Shown here in pieces: positions 24,111-37,090 of a stretch of DNA of 64,000 nt. How positions within the stretch are numbered: position 1 is the first letter of the stretch; each line of letters begins with the position of its first letter. The notes under the pieces are model-generated. The model ran no database searches, was not told the origin of the DNA, and was given only the letters and a program-made list of their open reading frames with translations. Source of the stretch: Brienomyrus brachyistius (lineage: Eukaryota > Chordata > Actinopteri > Osteoglossiformes > Mormyridae); the NCBI RefSeq assembly GCF_023856365.1, contig NC_064540.1:9639691-9703690 (forward strand). Direction: 5' to 3'. The translations under genes were made by a program, and so were the position numbers.

Positions 24111-24535
24111 CAAGGCAGGGAACAACCCAGGATGGGGCGCCAACCCATCGCAGGGCACAAGGCAGGGAACAACCCAGGATGGGGCGCCAACCCATCGCAG
24201 GGCACAAGGCAGGGAACAACCCAGGATGGGGCGCCAACCCATCGCAGGGCACAAGGCAGGGGACAACCCAGGATGGGGCGCCAACCCATCGCAGGGCACA
24301 AGGCGGGGAACAACCCAGGATGGGGCGCCAAGCCATCGCAGGGCACAAGGCAGGGAACAACCCAGGATGGGGTGCCAACCCATCGCAGGGCACAAGGCAG
24401 GGAACAACCCAGGATGGGGCGCCAACCCATCGCAGGGCACAAGGCAGGGGACAACCCAGGATGGGGCGCCAACCCATCGCAGGGCACAAGGCAGGGAACA
24501 ACCCAGGATGGGGCACCAACCCAAGGCAGGGAACA
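24111..24535 (+). repeat. 47-bp minisatellite, about nine copies
   Basis: Units start CAAGGCAGGGAACAACC at 24111, 24158 and onward at exactly 47 bp. The unit is part of a widespread fish repeat (GGGGCGCCAACCCATCGCAGGG), so a fragment of a dispersed element has been tandemly amplified. Because 47 is not a multiple of three, the translation cycles through all frames without a stop. That explains five overlapping long open frames which are not genes. The last copy is degenerate. Confidence 0.95.
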
Positions 24536-24539
24536 AAAT

Positions 24540-26855
24540 TGAGATGGCAAAATTGACTAAAATTTGACAACTGAGTGCATTGTCCTCTATGGTATATTCA
24601 GATGCTTGGTATGTTACAGTACTAACAAAACTCCATTTTCAATCATATAACTGCAGGATGGCCTCTAGCACTTTCACATAGTGAAAGTATTATTATAGTA
24701 GTATTTCACACTATGTCATAGATATTGGTGATCTGTGACAGTAATATATTACTGCATGTGGTCAAGCGTTGATGCTACCAGTACATTTATATTCATGTTT
24801 ACTCACCTACAGCTAAATACTTCCATCTATACTCTTCCAGGCCTGCTGTGTCTTGTGGCACTGAGGTGCCATTGTATATGTTAATGATCACACAGAATAT
24901 CATTCCTTCATCTCAAATTTACTAAGGCCACTGGGCATCTCACACTGCCTCAGTTGTGTCAAGTGGCCTTTGTTTCATTTTTGAAGCCCATTATTGGCAA
25001 TTAGACAGAATGTCATAGGGAAATGCTCGCTGAGCACCATGATATCATTGAGCACAACTGTAGGTATCTCATAGGACAATTAGGTGCCAGTTAAGCAGTA
25101 AGACTCAAGCTCAAAATTCACAATTCTGAAAGGTGATGTGAGAATGCAAGCCAGATGATGGCAAACAAGCATCTAGTGGAGCATAATTCGGAGCAGCCAA
25201 TTGCTTGTCGTGTCAGAATCCAAGCTCTCTGATGCCATCAGGTGGTGGAGCTGCATCATGACAGATTGGGAATGTGCCACTTTATACGTTATCACCTTTT
25301 AGTGTGTGCATATATGTGATTAAAAAAAATTAAGTAATGGCTCAGTAATCGTTGTCATGGCCCTGACTGGTTTATACTTCGTGTTATTTTGATACAGTAC
25401 AGAGTTGTACAGTAGGAGGGCTTTAGGTAGTTTTTGTTTCCTAAATTAAAGTCTAATCTAGCAGTCATTCGAATAAGGGCCCTATCATCAGTTGAACATG
25501 GAATTTGTATTGTAGAAATTCCAGCCTATTGCTGATTGAATGCCCATGATAGTAACGTAGAGCCAAGGCTCTTTCTTTGCCAGGAGATGGGGGATGACAG
25601 TGTCAGAGTTTCATGCCAGTTCATCTGAGTTGTGTCATATTATTCTTCTCCATATGACAGGTGATGGCTGACCAGTGACTGGCACCGGTATGTTCCGAAG
25701 CACCGTGGGTAGTCTGTGCGAGTGTCTTCCACATTCTCATAGATCAGGCTGCCTTTTTAAGAGCAGACCTACTAAATTACAGATTAAACCATAATTATTT
25801 TGTGGCATTTATAATGCTATGTAAACGGTCTCTCAGAAATAATGACAGGCAAATGATAAGACAAACTCTTGAAGGTCAGTAGTTTTGTGTTAAAAACCCT
25901 GGACATGGTATTTAATGGTAGGACTGAAAGTGGGACTTTATTATTCGATTTTAATTTGCTATGTTGTGTGATGTATGATTCCTCCTTAACCCTACCTACT
26001 CCTTAACCAGACCTGCAATCCACCTTTGTCTCCATGGTAACCGGTATCAATCCATGGGGAACCTCTTCCTTTCAAAGTCATTTTAATGTGAAGCATTTGA
26101 ATAAGATGTTTATAAAGTTCCTTTTTACATGTGAATTAGTATGACTATTATTCTAGGCAACATTGTATCGAATAGTTATATATAGATTAAATATTATGAA
26201 TACCAGAATCATCATTAAACTGTTTATCAGACAACATAATATCAGTCTGTAGAACGCTAACAGCATTGTCCAGCATCCCTTCCACTGGTGCATTCTCTAT
26301 CATGTTAGTGTGAACAGGATCACAACACATTATTTTACATATAGATGTCAATCATTATCAAACCCCACAAAACATTTTAAATGTTTTGTGGTATATTGTG
26401 AGTTACGCCATTGTGTCACTTAGAGAAATAATTTGTTCATATTCATAACAAACATGGCCTGCTTCGTTGGAAGTTAAGCTGGATGCATCTTCAAGTTTCA
26501 CAGCTTGCTGCCATTTTATTCATACAGAAAACCGGTAGCTGAATCATTTATTCAGCAAGTGATTTATAAGGACGTGAATATTAAGGAGAAACGCCAATAT
26601 ACGGGCATCTCGCATGGGCATCGAATAATGTACACCTTCTGCCACTGACATATGTGCATTTTTCACTACATGCTCTGGAGGACTGAATTAAATCATGTGC
26701 CTCTATATGGCCAAACACACTATTTCAGTTTTCAGGAATCTGAACATGTAACAAAATTAAACATTCTAACATGTATATATCTTAGAATGAATAACATATA
26801 CAGTTAGAAATCAATGTTACATTCCGAAATGTATCTGGATATCTCATATAATTAT
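24540..26855. other. AT-rich gene-free stretch
   Basis: About 2.3 kb without a recognisable exon, RNA gene, tandem repeat or transposon terminus. Confidence 0.5.
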
Positions 26856-26859
26856 ATAA

Positions 26860-29115
26860 AATATATGTAATGCAATAGAATATATTCTTCCATCCATCCA
26901 TTTTCATCCCCCAGTAGGAGAGGACAATCCATCCTTTTCCGGTCGAGAACCATGGACTCAGACTTGGAGCTGCTGATCTGCATGCCGTCTGCCTCACGCT
27001 CAGCTGCATGCCCCAGTGCATGCTGGGGGTCACAGTCTGACAACACGGACAGGACCACGTCATCTGTGAAAAGCAAAGACACAATCCTAACACCCTCCAC
27101 CCCTTGGCTATGCCTAGATATCCTGTCCATAAAAGTTATGAACAGAACAAGTGACAAAGGGCGGTCCTGACGGAGCCCAGCACCCACAGAGTACAAGTCT
27201 GACTTACTGCTGGCAATGCGAACCAAGCTTCCGATCTGTTAGAACAGGAACCTGATGGCCTGCAACAACAGACCCCGTACCCCATACTCCTGAAGCACCC
27301 CGCAGGACCTACGAGGGACACAATTGTAAGCCTTTTCCAAGTCCACAGAACACATATAGACTGGTTGGGCAAACTCCTATGAACTCTTGATGCCCTACCA
27401 CTGAAGAGTTTTTTGACTACTTCAGTGACTACTTCAGTCTTCCTCTGAGTCTTAAAGCTCGACTTCTTCCAAGGGAGGTGTATCAGTGGAATTCAGGAGA
27501 TCCTTGAAGTATTCCTTCCATCGCCCGACTATATCCCCAGCTGAGGTCAAGATGAGAGAGATGAGTGTAAACAGCATCGGTGAAGCCCCCATCGAGTTGC
27601 CTAACGGTTTGCCAGAACCTTTTCGAGGCCGACCAAAAGTCCTTCTCCATAGCCTCACCAATCTCCTCCCGCACCTGAGTTTTTGCTTCAGCACCCGCCA
27701 GAGCCGTTTTCTGCTTGGCGTGTTGGTACCTGTCAGCTGCTTCAGGAATCTGAGCAGCTAACCAATCTCAGAAGGCCTCCTTCTTCAGCCTGACAGCTTC
27801 CCTTACCGCTGGTGTCCACCATCGGGTTCAGGGTTTGCTGCTATGACAGGCACCTACAACCTTACATCCACAGCACCACAATGCTGCCTCAGCAATAGAG
27901 TCCTGGAACATGGCCCATTCAGACTCAATGTCCCCTGCCTCCTTCGGGAAAGAAGGGAAGTTCTGCCTGAGGTGTGAGTTAGAGATCTCCCAGACAGGGG
28001 CCTCTGCCAGAGACTCCCAGCACATCCTCACTATACTTTTGAGTCTACCAGGTCTATCTGGCATCTTTCCCCTGCCATCGGATCCAACTCACCACTAGGT
28101 GGTGATCAGTTGACAGCTCAGCTCCTCTCTTCACCCAAGTATCCAAAACATGCGGACACAGATGCAATGATACAATTGCAAAATCGATCATCAAACTGCG
28201 GCCTAGAGTGCTCTGGTGCCAGGTGCACTTATGAACAGCCTTATGTTTGATCATGATGTTCATTATAGACAAACTGTGGTCAGCACAGGAGTCCAACAAA
28301 TGATTACTGCCCGGATTCTGATCAGGCAGACCAGCCCTCTCAATCACACCCTTCCAGGTTTTACTGGCATTACCCATGTGAGCATTAAAGTCCCCCAGCA
28401 GAACAATGGAGTCCCCAGAAGGGGCACCTTCCACCACCCCCTCCAAGGTCTCCAAGAAGGCCGGATACTCTGGACTGGTGTTCAGCACGTAAGTCAGAGC
28501 CCTTTCCCCGACTTGAAGTTGAAGGGAGGTGACCCTCTTGTTCACCAAGGCTAACTCCACCGCACTGGCACCGAGCCAGGGGGCTATAAGCAGACCCACC
28601 CCATTCCAGCGCCTCTCCCCATGGGCAACTCCAGAGTGGAATAGTGAGCCCGACTATATCTAGCCAATATCTCTCTACCTCCCGCATTAGCTCGGACTGC
28701 TTCCCCACCAGAGAGGTTATATTCCATGTACCAAGAGCTAGTTTCAGTAGCTGACAATTGTCCATTGAGGCCACTGCTTTTGACTGATACCCACTGTATA
28801 TTGCACCCAACACCCAAGGCTCCCACTACAGGGGGGAACCCATGTTACCCTTTTGGGCTTTGCCCGGCCAGGCTCCATGGGTGGAGGCCATCAGGTGCTT
28901 GCCTTCAAGCTCCTGCCCCAGGCCTGGCTCCAGGGCAAAGCCCCAGTCTCCCTAATCTGGGTGGGGTAACATACTCCTTGATTTTATTCTGCATAAAGGT
29001 TAATTTGCCTTGGGAGACCCTACCAGGGGCAACTGCCCCGGACAAAAACATAGCTCCTAGGATCATAGAGCCATGCAAACCCCTCCACCACGATAAGGTG
29101 GCGATTCATGGAGGA
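26860..29115 (-). mobile_element. Decayed APE-type LINE retrotransposon
   Basis: Read on minus, the order is 5' leader, endonuclease, reverse transcriptase. At about 28810-28720 the start of the endonuclease reads LGTWNITSLVGK. At 28600-28090 the endonuclease core carries SIVLLGDFNAHMG, SMIDFAIVS-like and STDHHLVVSWIRW. A linker follows, and the reverse transcriptase fragment at about 27230-26855 has LRQDRPLSLVLFITFMDRIS and LLFTDDVVLS, where the catalytic box FADD/YADD is degraded to FTDD. Several frameshifts and stops break it, and the C-terminus is missing. The family is common in fish. I cannot fix the clade (RTE/Rex-like) by eye. Confidence 0.88.
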
Positions 29116-29119
29116 TCAA

Positions 29120-30355
29120 AACAATATAGAAATGTATAAATATATATTTTAGCATTACATATCAACACACCTAGTAGGGAAATCAATTAGGCGAAAAGAC
29201 TGGTGGATTAAAAATAATTCTTTCACTTAAAATTTCTAACAATAATTTCAAGCAGGATCTTCTTGCAATCCAGTGAATGTACTTGAGCTCCTTTCCAGAG
29301 TGGGACATTTACAACGAGAATATTCCGCCCTCCTCTTGATGTACTTCAGCTGACCGACATGAAAGCATGGCGTGTTTCTGGGTGGATCGTGAAATGCTCC
29401 ATTTTGTATACCGATTCGTTCCTTATTTTCATGCACAAATACATACACTTCATACATTCACTAGGTCAGGGGTCCCCAATGGAACTAACTGATCAGGACA
29501 CTCCCCTAATTGCTAATCATTCTACATAATATTGGTCAAGAGCTCATTACCATAATATATAAATTTTCTCTAAATTTTAAAATGTTTCACGACAAACTCA
29601 CATATCTAAAATGTTGATTTTGACTCAGTTGTAGTTAATTGAGTAATCGAATAAAACAATACAAAACGAAGAAATTCCCAGTTATTTGCATTAAATTTTA
29701 AAGATTTACGCTTAACTCAACTTTTAAGTGCTTTTTATACTTATGTGCTTGATGAGAGAATCGACCCCTTTGCCTTTTGTAATGTAGTTGAAGTTTTTAC
29801 CGTATAGTCCAGTGAACATTATCAGCACATAAATGATCTAGCAATAGTTATTAAACATGTTATGGTGATATCTGTGGCGATAATTAGCATTCCTCCTGGG
29901 ATTGTTTCATATAGTTTTCGATGACAAGGAGGTAGATTAGTTTTGTGCCAACTTAGCAGTAGAAATTGTACAATATGTGTTCTTTTCCACGTCTGCACGC
30001 ATACTTGTTCATGCACCCACAGCTGGCAGAAATGCAGCTTTGTTAAAACCGGTAAGCATACACAATCAACATCAAGGGTCTCATATTTAGGTGACATGGC
30101 GACATTATAGGCATTTTGCTTTTGTAAATCTCTAGAGTATCCTGCTCAGTGTAAGCAACTGTTCTGTTCTTCTAGTGACCCAGGGTTTGCTTCTAACCAA
30201 AGTGACCTGCAAGGTGAACGTCTCCATTTTTGCTGCAGCCCCAGACGCACATGAGCTGGACACCTTGGGTACATGCAGCAGCGCCAGGCGTGATGCTGTA
30301 TGCTGGCCCTTTTCATCTTGGGTAAAATGATAAAACCACACAACACAGGACTCCA
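29120..30355. other. Gene-free stretch downstream of gid8
   Basis: AT-rich DNA with no coding exon recognised. It lies between the LINE and the presumed gid8 polyadenylation site. Confidence 0.45.
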
Positions 30356-30373
30356 CTTTTTCCAAAAGAATTG

Positions 30374-30379
30374 TTTATT
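30374..30379 (-). terminator. gid8: Probable gid8 polyadenylation signal
   Basis: AATAAA on minus is the first canonical signal I find downstream of the gid8 stop codon. It implies a 3' UTR of about 1.2 kb. A signal further downstream is possible. Confidence 0.5.
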
Positions 30380-30551
30380 TTTAATCTGTAAATCTGACTG
30401 CAAAACTTTCATTAATAAGAGATGAGCTTTCTCCATTTGATCTGCTCACATTATTGGCAGGCTCTCTGGGAAAACACACAATGAGATGCATGTTTTTATG
30501 CTTACTTCTGCAGTAAATACAAAACAAAATTGCACTGACAACCGCTGAACA

Positions 30552-30920
30552 TCATACACAAGGCTCAAACAGTCCCCTAGTACCCTTTAAACAATAATTA
30601 CAAAACAAAAGTACAGCATGCCTACATTCAGCAGAAAGCAAAATTAGTAATGAAAGTCTTTCAGTTGCACGGACAACAACCATTGCTTTCCCCCTGCCCT
30701 TTAAAAAGCCCATGTTCCTGCCTGCATGGACCAATGGGATGGCATTGTTCCTGCCTGCATGGACCAATGGGACGGCATTGTTCCTGCCTGCATGGACCAA
30801 TGGGATGGCATTGTTCCTGCCTGCATGGACCAATGGGATGGCATTGTTCCTGCCTGCATGGACCAATGGAATAGCCTGGACAGTAACAAACCCTACAAGG
30901 CAAAGCACCATCATCATCAT
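30552..30920 (-). other. ORF with signal-peptide-like start and 11-residue repeats
   Basis: From the first of four consecutive ATG codons (30918-30920), a 122-residue frame begins MMMMVLCLVGFVTVQA, which looks like a short signal peptide. Five repeats of IPLVHAGRNNA follow, and then a mixed tail. The repeats come from the in-phase 33-bp minisatellite. The frame lies on the gid8 strand, inside what is probably the gid8 3' UTR. I do not recognise the product, and it may well be untranslated. Substitutions between repeats are synonymous or Ile/Val, which is suggestive but based on very few sites. Confidence 0.25.
30715..30879 (+). repeat. 33-bp minisatellite, five copies
   Basis: Units TTCCTGCCTGCATGG... 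start at 30715, 30748, 30781, 30814 and 30847. Copies differ at only three or so positions. Each unit contains CCAAT on plus. The period is an exact multiple of three. Confidence 0.95.
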
Positions 30921-31573
30921 CCCCAATCGTCTAACCAAAGTGAATTATTCATGAAGCAAACTTAGGAAAACTCTCAGAAACCAACACACACATATACAAA
31001 CTGGCCAAGAGGCACAAGGCCGTTTCTTTTCAAATATTAAAAACAGGCCATCACCTCCCATTTGTCTCCAATTTACCCATTAATCTTAAATCTGCTTCAT
31101 GAATGTACTCTACTCTTTCCTGACAGCAGGCCTAATTTAGGCTTAATAATCATGTGCCCCCCCAACCCCCATCCCCACTCCAACTGTACACATCTCTTCA
31201 TTGACTTAGTGTGTAAGAGAAGCAGCTTTTCAATCAGGCAGTAAAGCTACCTAAAGTAACCACCACTAAACCAACAGGATAAATAACACCATAAACGGCA
31301 CCGGGCGGCCTCTAAGGAGCGGCACATTGTGTGTCTTAAAATGCCAGGTTAAAGTGTTTACTTCTTACCTAAAGGATCACTTTAAAATTCAACCACATAC
31401 ACTTTGCACAATCAAATTCTTTCAAATACGGGGAAATTTCTCTGATATACCTTTTTTTGCCATTACTATTTTACATACATATTTTATATATAGGGTCCAG
31501 TCAATAACTGCTTATAAACAGGAAGAGATCAGGTGACGGCGTGTCTCCACAGTGCATCAGTGCCAGGCTGCCG

Positions 31574-33038
<1,465 letters not shown>

Positions 33039-33074
33039 CATGGATATCCTGCAGAGCTGGAGATGGGCGGCAAA

Positions 33075-33310
33075 AACGCTCCCGTTAGAATAGAATAGAA
33101 TGCCTTTTATCGTCACTATACACATGTATAGTGAGATTAAGAGCAGCTCCTTCAGTGCAGACATGTATGTAGAACACAACAAACAATAAGCAAATAGTGC
33201 AAAAAGTTCTGGAGCACTATGTACATATGAAGGAATAAAAAACTAAACGTTTTTTTAAATATATGAATCTACAGTGTGATATGCAGTGTGGGATATTGCA
33301 CATTATTAAG
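33075..33310 (+). repeat. Fish dispersed repeat in gid8 intron 1
   Basis: AGAATGCCTTTTATCGTCAC, CACATGTATAGTGAGATTAAG and AGCTCCTTCAGTGC match from memory a multicopy retroposon-like sequence frequent in fish introns. No terminal duplication was identified. Confidence 0.45.
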
Positions 33311-33889
33311 GTATTACACGGTAATGATGATCATGGACACTTAGTAGCGGATGTTGGACATGGATGTTAGTAGCTTCATCTGTACGCTGCCAGCAGTAGC
33401 ATCACCAGTCTCGCCAATAAGCTGATGGTGCGCTACTAAGACCGGCCTCCCCTATCCGTAAGTCACTAAAACATGTCAGACACGCGGGGTTATTGGCAGT
33501 TCGTTTAATTCGGTATGTCTGTACCCAGAGGACGACACCGCAATGCCCATACACCATAATTCGAAGCATAGTACTAATTATACTTGGTTGTAAGAGATAA
33601 ACCCAACTGATGTGTGGTGTAGCGGAAATCGCCAGATTGCCGGAATAGCGCCGCGTTTTTCACCGCAGCGGCCAGGTCTCACTCGGGCCAAGCACACCGC
33701 GGCCTGGCCTGATAACCCAAACAGTGCAGCCTGCAGCTCGCAAAAGCGGATATTCCAACAAAATCACCTGCAAAGGCATCAAATTGCCAGTGCATTTCAT
33801 AGCGAACGCGGGACAGGCGTGCTAAATCTCGCACCATCTTCACACAGCACCGTAACGCTTAATAATACCACGAAAAAATGAAAACATAC

Positions 33890-33960
33890 CTGCAAATTAA
33901 GCTGCTTTTACTGCAGCCGTTGTTAGCGCAGGGCCACGAACGAAACCACGCGATACCTGG
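33890..33960 (-). other. gid8: gid8 non-coding exon 1 (predicted)
   Basis: On minus, TTTGCAG|GTATG at 33890/33889 is a good donor. It sits 842 bp upstream of the acceptor at 33048, which precedes the start codon by 7-10 nt. The upstream edge is a guess, placed below the CCAAT cluster. Confidence 0.55.
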
Positions 33961-34004
33961 GGATGATCCCTAACTGAACGAGATTTCACCAACTCTCTGT
34001 TCCG

Positions 34005-34103
34005 ATTGGTCCTTTGCAAGCTACCTGTGTGCGTCATTGGCCGCAGTCCGCATTGAAGGCGCGATATCTGATTGGTCGAAAAAAATGACTGCGCGTGACC
34101 AAT
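34005..34103 (-). promoter_or_regulatory. gid8: gid8 promoter with four CCAAT boxes
   Basis: CCAAT pentamers lie at 34005-34009, 34036-34040 and 34071-34075 on minus and at 34099-34103 on plus. Spacings are 31, 35 and 28 bp, about three helical turns. Such evenly spaced CCAAT boxes are typical targets of NF-Y in TATA-less promoters. The cluster lies just upstream of gid8 exon 1, and no TATA box is evident. Confidence 0.6.
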
Positions 34104-34401
34104 CCCTAAAACCAAAAACATGATACTACCAAATGGGAGCGATATATAATCCTATATAAAATATTAAACTGGGTTAAAAAAAATTAGGACCATGCTTTTA
34201 TTATTTCATTATCAAGTACATAAAATCTGTTACATATTTATATACACAGCACACTACAAAATAGTAACAAGTTCTATTCACAAGAACATTTCACCTTTTC
34301 ATTATTGCTATAAAAATTATATAGCAGAACCTGAGTGTGAAAATGTGTGCGAACACAACAACAATAAAAAAACACTATAATCACAGATTCGTGACCTAAC
34401 A

Positions 34402-34404
34402 TTT

Positions 34405-34441
<37 letters not shown>

Positions 34442-34470
34442 AGACGCGTTTGGCCAAAGCGACCTAATAC
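34402..34470 (-). mobile_element. SINE tail (L2-like 3' end)
   Basis: On minus it reads AGGTCGCTTTGGCC, then CGTCTGTTAAATAAATAAAT, which is the shared tail of many fish tRNA-derived SINEs followed by a TAAA tail. Only the 3' end is present. Confidence 0.65.
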
Positions 34471-34639
34471 CTGCTATTACGAATGATTTCCCTTGCAATG
34501 TAATATATATATTCATTAAGCCACTTTTGAATTTCGGAGAAGTCGAATTTTAGCGTTCAGTAAGCATAGTCCTAAGCGATTCTCTCGACTGGGAAGCGCA
34601 GTTTGAAGGGGGCCGCCCCCTCTGTGAGCACCGTGATTT

Positions 34640-34763
34640 ACGGGGCGGAGGGACTAGCTGCGGCAGCTGCTGTCGGTTTACTGGGCATGTGAGCCACCCT
34701 TCACACCGTGCATCTGATCAAACCAAACCGGCCGTCGCGCAGCCCATCTAGCCTGATAAAACG
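34640..34763 (+). other. dnajc5: Probable dnajc5 promoter and non-coding exon 1
   Basis: A GC-rich block with GGGGCGGAG near 34639-34647 ends in a consensus donor, AACG|GTAAGA, at 34763/34764. It lies on the correct strand upstream of dnajc5, whose vertebrate orthologues have an untranslated first exon. The link to the coding exon at 41551 across a 6.8-kb intron is inferred. Confidence 0.45.
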
Positions 34764-36234
34764 GTAAGACGAGGCAGTCTACATATTTAAAGTAGCTTCC
34801 CTTTTGAATAGTGCTGACCTGCAGACCTTAGTGGTACACTGTTAGTGCTAGCTAACCAATATGGATGCTGTCAATGTAACGTACTACTTTGTGATGCGGT
34901 ATATAACTGAATATTTTAAACCCTTCCCATTAGTCACTTGAATACGGTACTGGGTTCACTGGATGACATGCATATTAGTTTAGTTTTCTCGCAGATCAGT
35001 GCATTATTAACGAAAACATGTTTCCTGTTTGCTAGGTTTTAGTGTGATTTGCAGGCTGTATGCCAGTTGGCTGGTTACTCTCTGCTGCTTTTTGAGATTG
35101 AATTTGCCCGACTCTCCGTTTTTATTGCACTCAAAGCTGCCCTGCGCCGTGTCCGGTGCACCATTCCCGGCTTGGCAGATATGAATTAACGGGGATCCCT
35201 TCTGCTGACCGAGACTCTTAAAATGCAGGAGAACGGTTGGGTATTTCTGCGTTGTGACTGTTATGACTTCCAGGCCCAATGCTTTTGTACTATACAGGAC
35301 TTTGAATCGTTTGTTTGTGACTGTTCTAATTTTGCCAACCGGTACTGGTTCTTCCAGTTTGACGAGTGTGTGAAATGTCAGTATTGATCTTTGACGTTGT
35401 CCTGATGGCAGCCTTTCCTCCTTATTGGCTCGCCAGGCGCCAGACATAACCTGGATTTCCTTTCACTGACTTGGTTGCAGGAGGCGTATTCACGGGGGTG
35501 GGGCGCGCTTTTATTCCCTTAAGTATAGTCGGATTTCATTGTCCAGGTAATGGCAGAAGCCTGACTCATTGATGATTAATTCTTCGTGATCAGTCGCGTT
35601 ATGGTGACGCAATCGCCGTGCATGTAGCCATCCTGACACCGCAGACGGGGTTTCAGACTCAGGCCCGCAGGACTCTTACGTGTGCTGCTTTCATTTAAGC
35701 TTCAGCGGCAGATTGCTATGGTTACTATATAACGGTGTTAATTAAAGAAGCAGGTACTTCATGGTGCTTCTTCCTCTGGGGGACCTTGTCTACTGTGTCT
35801 TCTCACCTTCCTGCGCCCCATCGTTACATATTGCTACATATTGGTCCCTGCGCCCCATCGCTGCTCCTCAGATCAGTCTCGTCATTTTTGCTTCCAGTCA
35901 TGGAATGATGATGTAACTTTCCTCTCATGATTGATTGTCCTGTCAGTGACTTGTCTTGATCTCGCCGCCCCCCCCCCCCTGACACACACACCTCTGTGCC
36001 CTCCCATTCTGTCACCAGCCACAGTGTCACTCTTTGCTCCTTGTCATTCTCTCACATTCTTTTTCTCCTGTGAACTCTCACAGCATCCACAATGGGGGAC
36101 CCCCACTAGCCCCTTGCATTGCTAGCCACAAGGACCTCCCTTGGCGATTTGGGATCTTCGTTCTCCCCTGATGACACTGTCTACTCCTGCTTCTTCATCT
36201 GCATGTGCTCTGTCCTCCTCTATTTCCTGCCTTG

Positions 36235-36238
36235 CCCC

Positions 36239-36316
<78 letters not shown>
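36235..36316 (+). repeat. Poly-C plus CA microsatellite
   Basis: About 20 C residues run directly into about 60 bp of CA. It lies in the presumed dnajc5 first intron. Confidence 0.95.
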
Positions 36317-36319
<3 letters not shown>

Positions 36320-36829
36320 TCTACACAATCTTTAACAGCTTGCATATTTGCCACTGCCATGTGTGCACATCCATACTCAATGTGTATGTTTATGTATTTG
36401 GGAACCAGGATCTGTATTAATCAGAATTTTTCTGTACTCAAATCTATTTTATTTTTAGTTCAATTTATATTACATTAAGTATTTTCTGTGTTAGGATTAG
36501 CGCATACATTTACAATCAAGACAAATTCCTAATACATGCAGGTGTCGGCTACCTGGACATTAAAGTGATTCCTGAAAGTTTTTGGTGTTTTGCAAACATT
36601 CCACAAATATGGGTGATCTTGGACACCCCCTCTGCCAAGACAAATAGCATTACTTTCTTAAAAATAATATAATAATAATCATACTTCATTGATCCTGGTG
36701 GGGGAAGTTCTCTTACCTACCCCATACTGCTGTACATGACACTCATGTAGGTACTGTGCAGTGCATGGGGGCAGTATCCCATCAGTTGTGGGGGTGGAAT
36801 TTTGTTGGGGTGTGGGCATGGGCACAGTG

Positions 36830-37090
36830 CCCGTCAGTCATGGGGGTGGTGCTCGTCAAGCAGTGCGGTGTCCATCAGTCGTGGGTGTGGTACCTTGTCA
36901 GGCTGTGCATGTGGGCAGTGCCCGTTAGTCATGGGGGCAGTGCCCGTTAGTCATGGGGGCAGTGCCCGTTAGTCATGGGGGCAGTGCCTGTTAGTCATGG
37001 GGGCGGTGCCTTATCAGGCGGGGCGGTGCCTTATCAGGCGGGGCGGTGTCTGTCAGTCGTGGGGGCAGTGTCTCATTAGGCTGTGCTTGG
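36830..37090 (+). repeat. Degenerate 22-bp minisatellite
   Basis: Units like GGGGGCAGTGCCCGTTAGTC recur. They are exact in the middle (about 36913-37000) and decay outward, where length and sequence vary (GTCAGTCGTGGG, TTATCAGGCGGG). Confidence 0.85.

Noticed and set aside
23958..24570. Six 113-198-residue proteins on both strands
   Set aside because: The 47-bp minisatellite cycles through the frames without stops; the peptides are repeat translations.
26852..28826. Cellular endonuclease or reverse-transcriptase genes
   Set aside because: Fragments of one LINE with several frameshifts and stops and a degraded catalytic box.
36119..36478. Protein with His-Thr or Val-Cys repeats
   Set aside because: Translation of the CA/TG microsatellite.
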